A stretch of 5,256 nucleotides of DNA from UBA6022 sp035704495 (GTDB lineage Bacteria > Patescibacteriota > Saccharimonadia > Saccharimonadales > Saccharimonadaceae). Under the pieces are notes generated by a model. That model saw nothing but the letters and a program-made list of their open reading frames with translations, was not told where the DNA came from and made no database searches. The position numbers and the translations under genes are program-made. Below are positions 1 to 5,256 of the stretch, piece by piece. Positions within the stretch are counted from its first letter, which is position 1. Each line of letters begins with the position of its first letter. The stretch spans positions 1 to 5,256 of the forward strand of contig DASSWW010000041.1 in the NCBI GenBank assembly GCA_035704495.1. Direction: 5' to 3'.

Positions 1-93
1 ATGGGCAAAGTTATTGGTGTCGTTAAATCAAAAGTAGGCAACACAGCCGATGGCGCGACGGTTGCTGCGCTGGTTAAAAAAGCGTTAAGCTAG
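1..93 (+). CDS. GatB/YqeY-domain protein, C-terminal end (partial)
   Basis: Only the last 30 codons and the TAG stop are in the window; the true start lies upstream, and the ATG at base 1 is probably an internal methionine. The peptide begins MGKVIGVVKSK and continues with an ADG motif and a final short helix ending VKKALS. This matches the usual end of YqeY-like proteins (a GKVMG...K.KG.ADG...V..L pattern), the same helical tail domain that in GatB helps the tRNA-dependent amidotransferase hold its tRNA. Free-standing YqeY proteins are thought to act near tRNA, but their exact role is unsettled. The G.ADG form favours YqeY over the GatB tail, which normally reads G.ANP. The stop lies 19 bp before adk on the same strand, so the two are probably co-transcribed. 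The family call rests on a short tail only. Confidence 0.72.
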   Translation: MGKVIGVVKSKVGNTADGATVAALVKKALS

Positions 94-100
94 AAACAAA

Positions 101-107
101 AAAGGAG
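101..107 (+). promoter_or_regulatory. Shine-Dalgarno site of adk
   Basis: AAAGGAG lies 5 bases before the ATG at 113. It is a near-complete anti-16S match and fixes the adk start. It contrasts with murI and ftsA in this window, which have no such site. Confidence 0.8.
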
Positions 108-112
108 CAACG

Positions 113-658
113 ATGATTGTATTTTTCGGTCCAGCTGGTGCTGGAAAAAGTGTCCAAGGGCAAATGTTAGCCGCACGTCACGGGTGGCGCTGGTTAAGTG
201 CCGGGCAATTATTGCGCGATACGCATGATATAGAATTGATTAAAGAAATGCAGACCGGTTCACTGGTCAGTCCTGAAAAGGTGAACGAGTTGATGGGTGA
301 AGCGCTGAAGCGGGCGACAAATATCGACCGTGTCATTTTAGACGGTTTTCCTCGCCAATTGGTGCAGGCGCAGTGGTTGGTTGACGCGCAGCCGCAACAC
401 CAGCGATCAATCGCGTTGGTGATTGTACTAGAAGTGCCGCGTAGTGAATTAATGAAACGCCTAGAAGTACGAGGCCGGGTTGATGATACGCCCGAAGCAA
501 TTGACGAACGTCTGCGAATTTATCGGACAGAGATGTACCCAATTCTTAGTTACTTTACCGAACAAAAGATAAACATTGTTCATATTGATGGTACCGGCAC
601 GGTCGGACAAGTTCATGATCGGATTATGGAAGAGTTAGAAGCGTGCAAACTGGCCTAA
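113..658 (+). CDS. adk: Adenylate kinase-type nucleoside monophosphate kinase (short form)
   Basis: Transfers phosphate from ATP to a nucleoside monophosphate, normally AMP, in the cytoplasm. The 181 residues show the family order: P-loop GPAGAGKS at 6-13, the NMP-binding segment with SAGQLLR at 29-35, DGFPR at 77-81 followed by Gln85, then a minimal lid with RGRVDD at 120-125 and Arg133. The zinc/long-lid insertion of the ~214-residue E. coli type is absent, so this is the short-lid type; actinobacterial Adk has the same length. The usual STGD of adenylate kinases is SAGQ here, closer to the SAGE of UMP/CMP kinases, while the adenine-contacting Gln after DGFPR is kept. Substrate preference is therefore less certain than the fold. 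The start is set by a strong Shine-Dalgarno. The 3' end overlaps map by 16 bases, indicating translational coupling. Confidence 0.93.
   Translation: MIVFFGPAGAGKSVQGQMLAARHGWRWLSAGQLLRDTHDIELIKEMQTGSLVSPEKVNELMGEALKRATNIDRVILDGFPRQLVQAQWLVDAQPQHQRSIALVIVLEVPRSELMKRLEVRGRVDDTPEAIDERLRIYRTEMYPILSYFTEQKINIVHIDGTGTVGQVHDRIMEELEACKLA
628..634 (+). promoter_or_regulatory. Shine-Dalgarno site of map inside adk
   Basis: GGAAGAG sits within the last codons of adk, 8 bases before the GTG at 643. It supports the GTG start and thus the overlap with adk, rather than a later start at the in-frame ATG at 682. Confidence 0.55.
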
Positions 659-1401
659 AAACTGACGCACAGATTCAGGCAATGCGCGAAGGTGGCAAAA
701 TCATCGCGACGATTTACGATGGATTAAAACAACGCGTTCACGCTGGCATGACCGAATTAGAAATCGAAGCATGGGTGGCTGGTGAAATTAAACGACACGG
801 CGCAATTGCGACATATAAAACCTCTGAAGTGCAATTCCCGAATGTAATTTGTATTAGTACGAATGACGAAATTGTTCATAGTGTGCCGACTGATTACGCA
901 CTGGAAACGGGTGATGTAGTGAGTTTTGACTTGGTGATTGAATATAAGGGTATGAAGACAGACGCTGCTTTTACGATGATAGTGGATGAAAAACCAACTG
1001 GAGTAAAAAAACACCTATTACAAGTCACCGAACGTAGCCTTTATGCTGGTATCGATGCCATAAAAGGCCCAGTTTATACCGGTGATATTGGTGCAGCAAT
1101 TGAAAAGGTGTTGAGTGACGGCAAATTAGGGATTATTCGTGATTTAGTCGGACACGGCGTGGGACTAGAAATGCATATGGACCCAGAAGTTCCCAATTGG
1201 GGGCGCAAAGGATCGGGCGTTTTATTAAAACCCGGTGATACGATTGCGATCGAACCAATGGCGACGCTTGGTGGTGAAAAAACACTCACAGACAATGATG
1301 ATGGCTGGACGATACGCACGCGTGACGGCAGTTTAGCGGCGCATTTTGAACATACGGTACTCATCACCGAAACTGGTGCCGAGATTTTAACACAGCTATA
1401 A
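643..1401 (+). CDS. map: Methionine aminopeptidase, type I
   Basis: Removes the initiator methionine from new proteins in the cytoplasm, using two metal ions. The 252-residue length is that of the type I family without extra N-terminal domains. All expected metal ligands are seen: Asp96 (VVSFD), Asp107 (GMKTDAAF), His171 (GHGVG), Glu204 (IAIEPM) and Glu236 (HFEHTVL). The substrate-site His79 (EIVHSVP) and His178 are also present. The GTG start is chosen because it includes the conserved N-terminal helix (LKTDAQIQAMREGGKI) and has a Shine-Dalgarno; starting at the ATG at 682 would cut that helix. The gene overlaps adk by 16 bases in another frame. An adk-map pair is a common bacterial arrangement, often after secY, but here a YqeY-like gene precedes it. 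The gene ends at TAA, convergent with the next gene. Confidence 0.95.
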   Translation: MQTGLKTDAQIQAMREGGKIIATIYDGLKQRVHAGMTELEIEAWVAGEIKRHGAIATYKTSEVQFPNVICISTNDEIVHSVPTDYALETGDVVSFDLVIEYKGMKTDAAFTMIVDEKPTGVKKHLLQVTERSLYAGIDAIKGPVYTGDIGAAIEKVLSDGKLGIIRDLVGHGVGLEMHMDPEVPNWGRKGSGVLLKPGDTIAIEPMATLGGEKTLTDNDDGWTIRTRDGSLAAHFEHTVLITETGAEILTQL

Positions 1402-1460
1402 TTATTACAAACCTTTCGTCCTATTGGACTCGTCAGTGCACACACATGTACAGAGGTTTG

Positions 1461-1501
1461 GGCAGTGCAAAACTCTCTTTTTGAGAGGGTTTCGCACTGC
1501 C
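1461..1501. terminator. Long stem-loop between convergent genes, possible two-way terminator
   Basis: GGCAGTGC at 1461-1468 pairs with GCACTGCC at 1494-1501. After one A/C mismatch the stem continues through AAACTCTC against GAGAGGGTTT (with G-T pairs) to a small T-rich loop at about 1479-1483, giving roughly 19-20 paired positions. It lies between the stops of map and the - strand gene, where a shared terminator is expected. Against a classic intrinsic terminator, no strong T-run follows the full stem on either strand; on the - strand the inner CTCTC/GAGAG stem is followed by only TTTT. A small CCGG/CCGG hairpin at 1503-1515 followed by ATTTT may help on the + strand. The structure is clear; the terminator role is inferred. 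Confidence 0.5.
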
Positions 1502-1520
1502 ACCGGTATTTCCGGATTTT

Positions 1521-1537
1521 AGTAAGACTTACTTGGA
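1521..1537 (+). repeat. Left copy of an imperfect inverted repeat flanking the 576-residue gene
   Basis: AGTAAGACTTACTTGGA here matches the reverse complement of 3297-3312 (AGTAAGACTACTTGGA) with only one missing base. This copy overlaps the stop codon of the - strand gene, and is itself palindromic in its first 13 bases (AGTAAG-A-CTTACT). It could be an element end, a regulator site or a terminator-like hairpin; the sequence does not decide. Confidence 0.45.
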
Positions 1538-3259
1538 TTCGGCGTGACGACTTGTCAGTTCATTTGCCAAACGTGCCAGACACGAGACCAGCTCTTGGTC
1601 TGTCAGCGATGCTGGCGTATCACAAGTTACTTGCGCTCCGTCATCTGACGCTGCTGGCTGCTGCTCTGTGGTCTCTTCTTCGTCGATACGGAAAAGAGTA
1701 CTATGGAGCGTCGTACCGACATTGACGTCAACGCGATATTTCACGCGGCCGCCAACTTCGGCAAACACCTGCCATTTTGTGTCAGACACAGGCAGGAACT
1801 CAACAATTCTGCCCGGACTATCTCCGGTAAAGAAGCCTGGATCAGCCGTGCGCACTGCGTCAGTCACCGCATTCTCGAGGTTGTCGAGGTTAACGATACG
1901 ACTGTCATCATTGTTCATGACGTAGATCTTTTGCTTGTTAAGCTCGCCAGCCGTTGTGGTGTCAGCCGGTATCACCGAATAGGCGACAATCGTCTGTGAA
2001 TCCGTATTGGTTGGCTTGAGTGGCGTCACCCAGTAAAGACGTCCGTCACGTTTGCTCTTGAGTAGGTAGTTGCTGCTGTTTTCAGCCTGAGACGCCACAT
2101 TGGTTGTCTCTAGGCCAAAACAGGCCTCCCACATCCAGCATCGTCCCTCTGCCCACTTGAAGTAGTCGATCTGACTGTTCGTCAGTCGCTTCGCATAGAC
2201 CGGCATCGGGAATGTACCCGGCTTGATATTGAGATGGTGTTCAATCACAGGATTGCCTGATTTTGATCCACGAATCGTCAACACGCCGTAGGTTTCGTTG
2301 ACCGTACGAAGGCCCGCCCCGACAGTTTTAGTGCCAGGGATAATGATGACAGGTTCGTCACCATCGCAGTAGCCGTAGATATCGTCCTCGTCATACCGAA
2401 AACGGCTGTCGAACGCGGCAATATCGTCAGTGAGGTTTCTGCCCCAGCTGCCTGAAAATGCTCGATGAAGTTCGGAGTCTCCTTGGAACTTACAGTCCGT
2501 TACTCGTTCGCCAGTACCGCTCCAAACAGAAATACTATGGATGTCCTGTCGTTTTGTGCCGTTTCGAATGCCCGTCCAGGCACTGTCACTATCGGTATCG
2601 CCGTACAGGTAGCCAATACTCGATTGCATTAGCTCAGTACGAGCGATAGTGTCGCCAGTTCGGCTCATAACGCGGTAGGCGCCTGACGCCGAACCGACGC
2701 GGCGCTCCCACGAAAATGCCATATCACCCTGCGTAATACCGATAAAAGGCGATTTCGCCTCTTCGATACGTTGCAGAATTTCAGGCATATTTTTGGGATC
2801 GTCAACCGCAAAAACGGCGTTGTCATCCGCAATGTAGTGCACAGCGGCTGACTTGTTGATGTTCCAAAGACCTATGCCGAATAAACTAGCAATCACAAGG
2901 CCAGCCACAACCGCGGTGGCATACAGTCCGCGGGGAGCCGTTTCGCGTTGGTGCATGGCCAAAAGCCAAACGAACACCATGCCAGCGCTAGCCGCCAACA
3001 ACCAAAACAATGGTGTGGCGCCAAACAAATTCCAGCCATGAGGAAACAGCCAGCTGAGCCAAATATTATTGACAAACCCGGCCCATAGCACATGCAGCAC
3101 ATCCTGCCAGTAGCCTAGAATAAACCAGGCGATAAGCAGAATAGCAACAATACCACTGATGACGTAAGGCCAGATGCGTTTGCGCTGCTCAGGCTGATGA
3201 TAGCGGCCGCTGTTAAGGTCGGGGAAGCTATTGCGTCCCTTACGGTCGTTATATCTCAT
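1529..3259 (-). CDS. Unrecognised membrane-anchored protein with large six-cysteine outer domain
   Basis: I do not recognise the family. The 576-residue product has a charged, polar N-terminus (1-29) and membrane segments at about 30-51, 82-103 and 112-134, with a tryptophan-rich, partly hydrophobic loop at 52-81. Basic residues before segment 1 and between segments 2 and 3 (HQRETAPR) predict that residues 135-576 lie outside the membrane. That domain looks mainly beta-rich and holds all six cysteines: 256, 298, 374, 380, 546 and 560. An acidic linker at about 526-543 separates a small helical tail carrying the last two. No catalytic motif, sortase signal or lipobox is seen. The ATG at 3259 is chosen over an upstream TTG at 3301 because AGAAAGG precedes it by 7 bases. 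Sampled stretches are about 50-60% G+C against roughly 33-47% in neighbouring genes. It is convergent with map and has its own promoter after murI. An envelope role is likely; the specific function is unknown. Confidence 0.85.
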   Translation of the reverse strand: MRYNDRKGRNSFPDLNSGRYHQPEQRKRIWPYVISGIVAILLIAWFILGYWQDVLHVLWAGFVNNIWLSWLFPHGWNLFGATPLFWLLAASAGMVFVWLLAMHQRETAPRGLYATAVVAGLVIASLFGIGLWNINKSAAVHYIADDNAVFAVDDPKNMPEILQRIEEAKSPFIGITQGDMAFSWERRVGSASGAYRVMSRTGDTIARTELMQSSIGYLYGDTDSDSAWTGIRNGTKRQDIHSISVWSGTGERVTDCKFQGDSELHRAFSGSWGRNLTDDIAAFDSRFRYDEDDIYGYCDGDEPVIIIPGTKTVGAGLRTVNETYGVLTIRGSKSGNPVIEHHLNIKPGTFPMPVYAKRLTNSQIDYFKWAEGRCWMWEACFGLETTNVASQAENSSNYLLKSKRDGRLYWVTPLKPTNTDSQTIVAYSVIPADTTTAGELNKQKIYVMNNDDSRIVNLDNLENAVTDAVRTADPGFFTGDSPGRIVEFLPVSDTKWQVFAEVGGRVKYRVDVNVGTTLHSTLFRIDEEETTEQQPAASDDGAQVTCDTPASLTDQELVSCLARLANELTSRHAESK

Positions 3260-3266
3260 TGTAGAA

Positions 3267-3273
3267 CCTTTCT
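3267..3273 (-). promoter_or_regulatory. Shine-Dalgarno site of the 576-residue gene
   Basis: Read on the - strand, AGAAAGG stands 7 bases before the ATG at 3259. It decides this start; the TTG 42 bases upstream has no comparable site and would add residues of no recognisable type. Confidence 0.65.
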
Positions 3274-3296
3274 GTAGGGTGTAAATGAAGATGACG

Positions 3297-3312
3297 TCCA
3301 AGTAGTCTTACT
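3297..3312 (-). repeat. Right copy of the imperfect inverted repeat
   Basis: Read on the - strand it is AGTAAGACTACTTGGA, one base shorter than the copy at 1521-1537 and otherwise identical. It lies in the predicted 5' leader of the 576-residue gene, roughly 60-75 bases after the expected transcription start. The copy is also a rough palindrome (AAGTA/TACTT). Confidence 0.45.
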
Positions 3313-3336
3313 TGTTAAATTGCCACATTTCTAGCA

Positions 3337-3359
3337 CGCAGTAACCGATTGGTAATGCG
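3337..3359 (-). other. Possible small stem-loop near the 5' end of the leader
   Basis: CGCA and TGCG at the edges pair, with an interrupted inner stem (ACC with GGT) around an AATC loop on the - strand. If transcription begins near 3372 this lies close to the 5' end of the roughly 112-base leader. It is small and imperfect, and no known riboswitch class is recognised in the leader. Confidence 0.25.
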
Positions 3360-3378
3360 GAGAAACGTATCGTGATAT

Positions 3379-3407
3379 ATTATACTATATTTTGCAAGTA
3401 AAATCAA
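3379..3407 (-). promoter_or_regulatory. Promoter of the 576-residue gene
   Basis: On the - strand TTGATT (3407-3402) is followed after 17 bases by a perfect TATAAT (3384-3379), a good housekeeping-sigma promoter in a very A+T-rich patch. Transcription should start near 3372, leaving a leader of about 112 bases before the ATG at 3259. The -35 box overlaps the TGA stop of murI (3406-3404), so the gene can be expressed independently of murI though it lies downstream on the same strand. No terminator is visible between them, so readthrough from murI is also possible. Confidence 0.7.
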
Positions 3408-4045
3408 TTGATTAACTGCTGTACGCGGCGTCCAATTGCCTCGGACGGTTCGATGACAGTCGCGTGGCCCGCAGCTAACTCGGTAATCAAATCTTTAATC
3501 CAGTGATAATGCGTACAACCTAGTATTATAACGTCGGCGCCTTGGTCGCATACATCAGAAATAATCTGTTTAATGACGCTATGGTTCACCTGGTTATTTT
3601 CAATCATATAGGCCCAAGTAGAGCAATCAGGTTCAATAATTTTTAAATGCTCGCCGTACGCTGTGACAAGTTCGCGATAACGATAACTCGCTAATGTCGC
3701 GGGAGTAGCGCAAACGGCAACTGTACCTGTTTTTGACAAAGTGGCGGCAGTCTTAATCATCGGTTCAATACCAATGAATTTTTGCGCCGGATAGCGACTT
3801 CGTAGTGGTTCAATCGCTAGTGCCGTCGCGGTATTACAGGCTAGAACGATAATGTCGCATGCTTCATTCAGGAGCGGCTGCAGGGCAATATCAGTCAATC
3901 GGATAACTTCGTCGGCAGTTTTATCGCCGTACGGCACATTGCCACGGTCATTTACAGTAATAATCTGGGCATCTGGAAAAGTCTCGCGCAGAGCGCTTGC
4001 AACCGCCTCGCCACCGATACCACTATCAAAAATACCAAGTTTCAT
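3404..4045 (-). CDS. murI: Glutamate racemase
   Basis: Interconverts L- and D-glutamate without cofactor, supplying D-glutamate for the peptidoglycan stem peptide in the cytoplasm. The N-terminus MKLGIFDSGIGG carries the Asp7-Ser8 pair, and NVPYG follows at 36-40 with Asp33 just before. The two catalytic cysteines are in ACNTAT (Cys70) and GCTHYHW (Cys177), with His179 beside the second; Glu149 sits where the family has an active-site acid. At 213 residues it is shorter than the usual 250-290, but it starts at the conserved first strand and ends in the usual EPSEAIGRRVQQL-type helix, so it looks compact rather than truncated. The start is firm because the DSG motif begins at residue 7. No proper Shine-Dalgarno precedes it; a promoter placed 6 bases before the ATG suggests a leaderless mRNA. 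It is divergent from ftsA across 65 bp. Confidence 0.92.
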   Translation of the reverse strand: MKLGIFDSGIGGEAVASALRETFPDAQIITVNDRGNVPYGDKTADEVIRLTDIALQPLLNEACDIIVLACNTATALAIEPLRSRYPAQKFIGIEPMIKTAATLSKTGTVAVCATPATLASYRYRELVTAYGEHLKIIEPDCSTWAYMIENNQVNHSVIKQIISDVCDQGADVIILGCTHYHWIKDLITELAAGHATVIEPSEAIGRRVQQLIN

Positions 4046-4051
4046 GTGTCC

Positions 4052-4081
4052 ATTCTAACCCAGGTGCCAACTGCTAGGCAA
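4052..4081 (-). promoter_or_regulatory. Predicted leaderless promoter of murI
   Basis: On the - strand TTGCCT (4081-4076) is followed after 18 bases by TAGAAT (4057-4052), five of six matches to the -10 consensus. Only 6 bases separate the -10 from the A of the murI ATG, so transcription would begin at or beside the start codon. The absence of a good ribosome binding site agrees. The -35 is the weak part (4 of 6). Confidence 0.5.
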
Positions 4082-4103
4082 AATATGTCATAAGCGCTAT
4101 ACT
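4075..4103 (+). promoter_or_regulatory. Predicted leaderless promoter of ftsA
   Basis: TAGGCA (4075-4080, 4 of 6 matches) is followed after 17 bases by TATACT (4098-4103, 5 of 6). Seven bases then lead to the ATG at 4111, the normal distance to a transcription start, so the mRNA should start at or within a base of the ATG. No Shine-Dalgarno is present in the preceding 20 bases. The -35 occupies nearly the same bases as that of murI on the other strand. Confidence 0.55.
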
Positions 4104-4110
4104 AAAACAT

Positions 4111-5256
4111 ATGCAAGAAAATTCTCGATATGCAGTCGGTATAGATATCGGAACGACCACTGTTCGCTGTGTGGTCGGACATATCGATGCGACGACAGGG
4201 ACACCGACGATTGTTGGTGTCGGCTCAGCACCCAACAGCGGTATGCGTAAAGGCGTTGTCGCGCATTTAGCGGGCCCTGGTCACGCGATTGACGATGCAC
4301 TAGGCGAGGCAGAGCGCATGAGCGGCTACCAAGTGAATGGTGCTTCGATAAGTATTAATGGAACACATATTCTCAGCACCAAAGCCGACGGTATGATTGC
4401 TGTTGGCAGTATGGATCACGAAATTGTCGAAGAAGATTTGGCCAGGATTGAAGAAGTCGCCACAATGGGCAAAGTACCAGCGAATCGTGAAATTCTGGAG
4501 GTTGTGCCACATAGTTATCGTCTAGATGGACAAGACAACATCAAAGATCCGATTGGCATGACAGGCACGCGCCTAGAGATCGATGCTAATGTTGTATCAG
4601 CCCTGGCGCCGCATTTGGCAAATCTGCAAAAAGCCGCTGAAATGGCAAAAGTGCAATCGCACACCATCACTCCAGCAGTTTTAGCAGCTTCGCGCGCTGT
4701 GCTGACGGAACAACAGCTTGAAAACGGGGTCGCTGTTATCGATTTAGGTGGTGCTACCACCAGCATCGCCGTTTTTGAAGAAGGTGATTTGCAACACGTG
4801 GCGGTTATTCCACTGGGTGGCGTTAATATTTCTAATGATTTAGCAATTGGCTTAAAAACCGACCCCGAAATCGCTGAAATGGTAAAACTCGCCCATGCTG
4901 TGGCTGTTCCACGTGCTGAAAGCGAAAGCATCAGCGTGAAACACGATAAAGAAACCTATACGTTTGATTCAAATGACATCGACGAAATCGTCGAAGCCCG
5001 CCTAGAAGAAATTTTTGAAGCGATTCAAAAAGAACTTAAAAAAGTTGGCCGAGCTGGTAAGTTACCAAGCGGAGTTGTTTTGACCGGTGGAACTGCTAAT
5101 TTAAAAGGCATGACACACTACGCCAAAGAAGCCCTTGGTCTAGCGGCTCGAATCGGTAAATCTTCGGGCTATGGTGGGGTCGCAGAAAATATCGATCAAC
5201 CACAATACGCAACAGCGGTCGGTTTGATGCTGACAGATGTTCATAACGATGGTACG
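4111..5256 (+). CDS. ftsA: Cell division protein FtsA (C-terminus beyond the window)
   Basis: Actin-like ATPase that binds FtsZ and anchors and organises the division ring at the inner face of the membrane. The open frame runs 382 codons to the window edge without a stop; FtsA is usually about 400-450 residues, so most of the protein is present. Seen in order: phosphate-1 loop GIDIGTTTVRC (10-20), the FtsA-specific 1C subdomain at about 84-162 (GTRLEIDANVV near its end), phosphate-2 loop VIDLGGATTSIAVF (209-222), PLGGVNISNDLAIGLKT (234-250), and the adenosine motif VLTGGTANLKG (323-333). The 1C domain and the GG.N..NDLA stretch separate it from MreB, DnaK and PilM. The C-terminal amphipathic membrane-targeting helix is not yet reached. 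The ATG at 4111 is chosen because it gives the normal short lead-in to the first strand; the ATG at 4130 is out of frame. Confidence 0.94.
   Translation, partial: MQENSRYAVGIDIGTTTVRCVVGHIDATTGTPTIVGVGSAPNSGMRKGVVAHLAGPGHAIDDALGEAERMSGYQVNGASISINGTHILSTKADGMIAVGSMDHEIVEEDLARIEEVATMGKVPANREILEVVPHSYRLDGQDNIKDPIGMTGTRLEIDANVVSALAPHLANLQKAAEMAKVQSHTITPAVLAASRAVLTEQQLENGVAVIDLGGATTSIAVFEEGDLQHVAVIPLGGVNISNDLAIGLKTDPEIAEMVKLAHAVAVPRAESESISVKHDKETYTFDSNDIDEIVEARLEEIFEAIQKELKKVGRAGKLPSGVVLTGGTANLKGMTHYAKEALGLAARIGKSSGYGGVAENIDQPQYATAVGLMLTDVHNDGT

Noticed and set aside
1074..1445. 123-codon open frame on the - strand across map.
   Set aside because: It lies opposite a fully convincing map and its translation is a low-complexity Ser/Pro-rich antisense product.
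1424..1452. Possible + strand promoter TTGGAC with TGTACA after 17 bases, which could make a small RNA from the stem-loop region.
   Set aside because: Both boxes match the consensus at only three of six positions, so there is no real support.
1465..1725. Open frame of 86 codons on the + strand.
   Set aside because: It runs from the stem-loop into the reverse of the large - strand gene, has no ribosome binding site and no protein-like pattern.
1745..3210. Two GCGGCCGC octamers (1745-1752 and 3203-3210) near the two ends of the 576-residue gene.
   Set aside because: They lie within coding sequence, are explained by the higher G+C content, and have no further shared flanks.
3260..3301. An upstream TTG start at 3301 would lengthen the 576-residue protein by 14 residues.
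   Set aside because: It has no Shine-Dalgarno, lies in the right inverted repeat, and the ATG at 3259 has AGAAAGG at a good distance.
1521..3312. Calling the unit between the inverted repeats a transposon.
   Set aside because: No transposase, no target-site duplication, and the repeats are short and imperfect; kept only as an observation.
4515..4931. 138-codon open frame on the - strand inside ftsA.
   Set aside because: It is the antisense shadow of conserved FtsA motifs, with Ser/Ala-rich composition.

Overview
The window carries housekeeping genes of a bacterium. It holds the 3' end of a YqeY-like gene, a nucleoside monophosphate kinase (adk), methionine aminopeptidase (map), a large unrecognised membrane-anchored protein, glutamate racemase (murI) and the first 382 codons of ftsA. 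A short 181-residue adk, short inter-gene distances, a 213-residue MurI and promoters that appear to give leaderless mRNAs fit a compact-genome lineage. My best guess is Patescibacteria/CPR, perhaps Saccharibacteria; a small actinobacterium is the alternative. This is an inference from gene style, not a database match. Stop codons TAG, TAA and TGA are all used as stops, so UGA is not recoded here.

Layout. Bases 1-1401 on the + strand look like one operon: the yqeY end, then adk after a 19-bp gap with a strong Shine-Dalgarno, then map starting at a GTG inside the last codons of adk. Bases 1402-1528 are a short convergent intergenic region with a 41-nt near-perfect stem-loop. Bases 1529-3259 on the - strand encode a 576-residue protein with three N-terminal membrane segments and a long six-cysteine extracytoplasmic domain; I do not recognise its family. 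Its base composition is visibly richer in G+C than its neighbours, and an imperfect inverted repeat sits at each end of it. Its promoter (TTGATT, 17 bp, TATAAT) starts inside the stop codon of the upstream gene murI (3404-4045, - strand). A 65-bp gap then separates murI from divergent ftsA (4111 to the window end, + strand); the two promoters facing away from this gap seem to share the same -35 bases.

Functionally, murI supplies D-glutamate for peptidoglycan and ftsA tethers and organises the division ring, so the divergent pair links wall precursor supply and cell division. adk and map form the nucleotide-kinase/protein-maturation pair that often sits together in bacterial ribosomal-protein operons. 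The most novel item is the 576-residue envelope protein with its flanking repeats; the most testable regulatory item is the pair of overlapping leaderless promoters. I saw no CRISPR array, tRNA, rRNA, transposase or defence gene.
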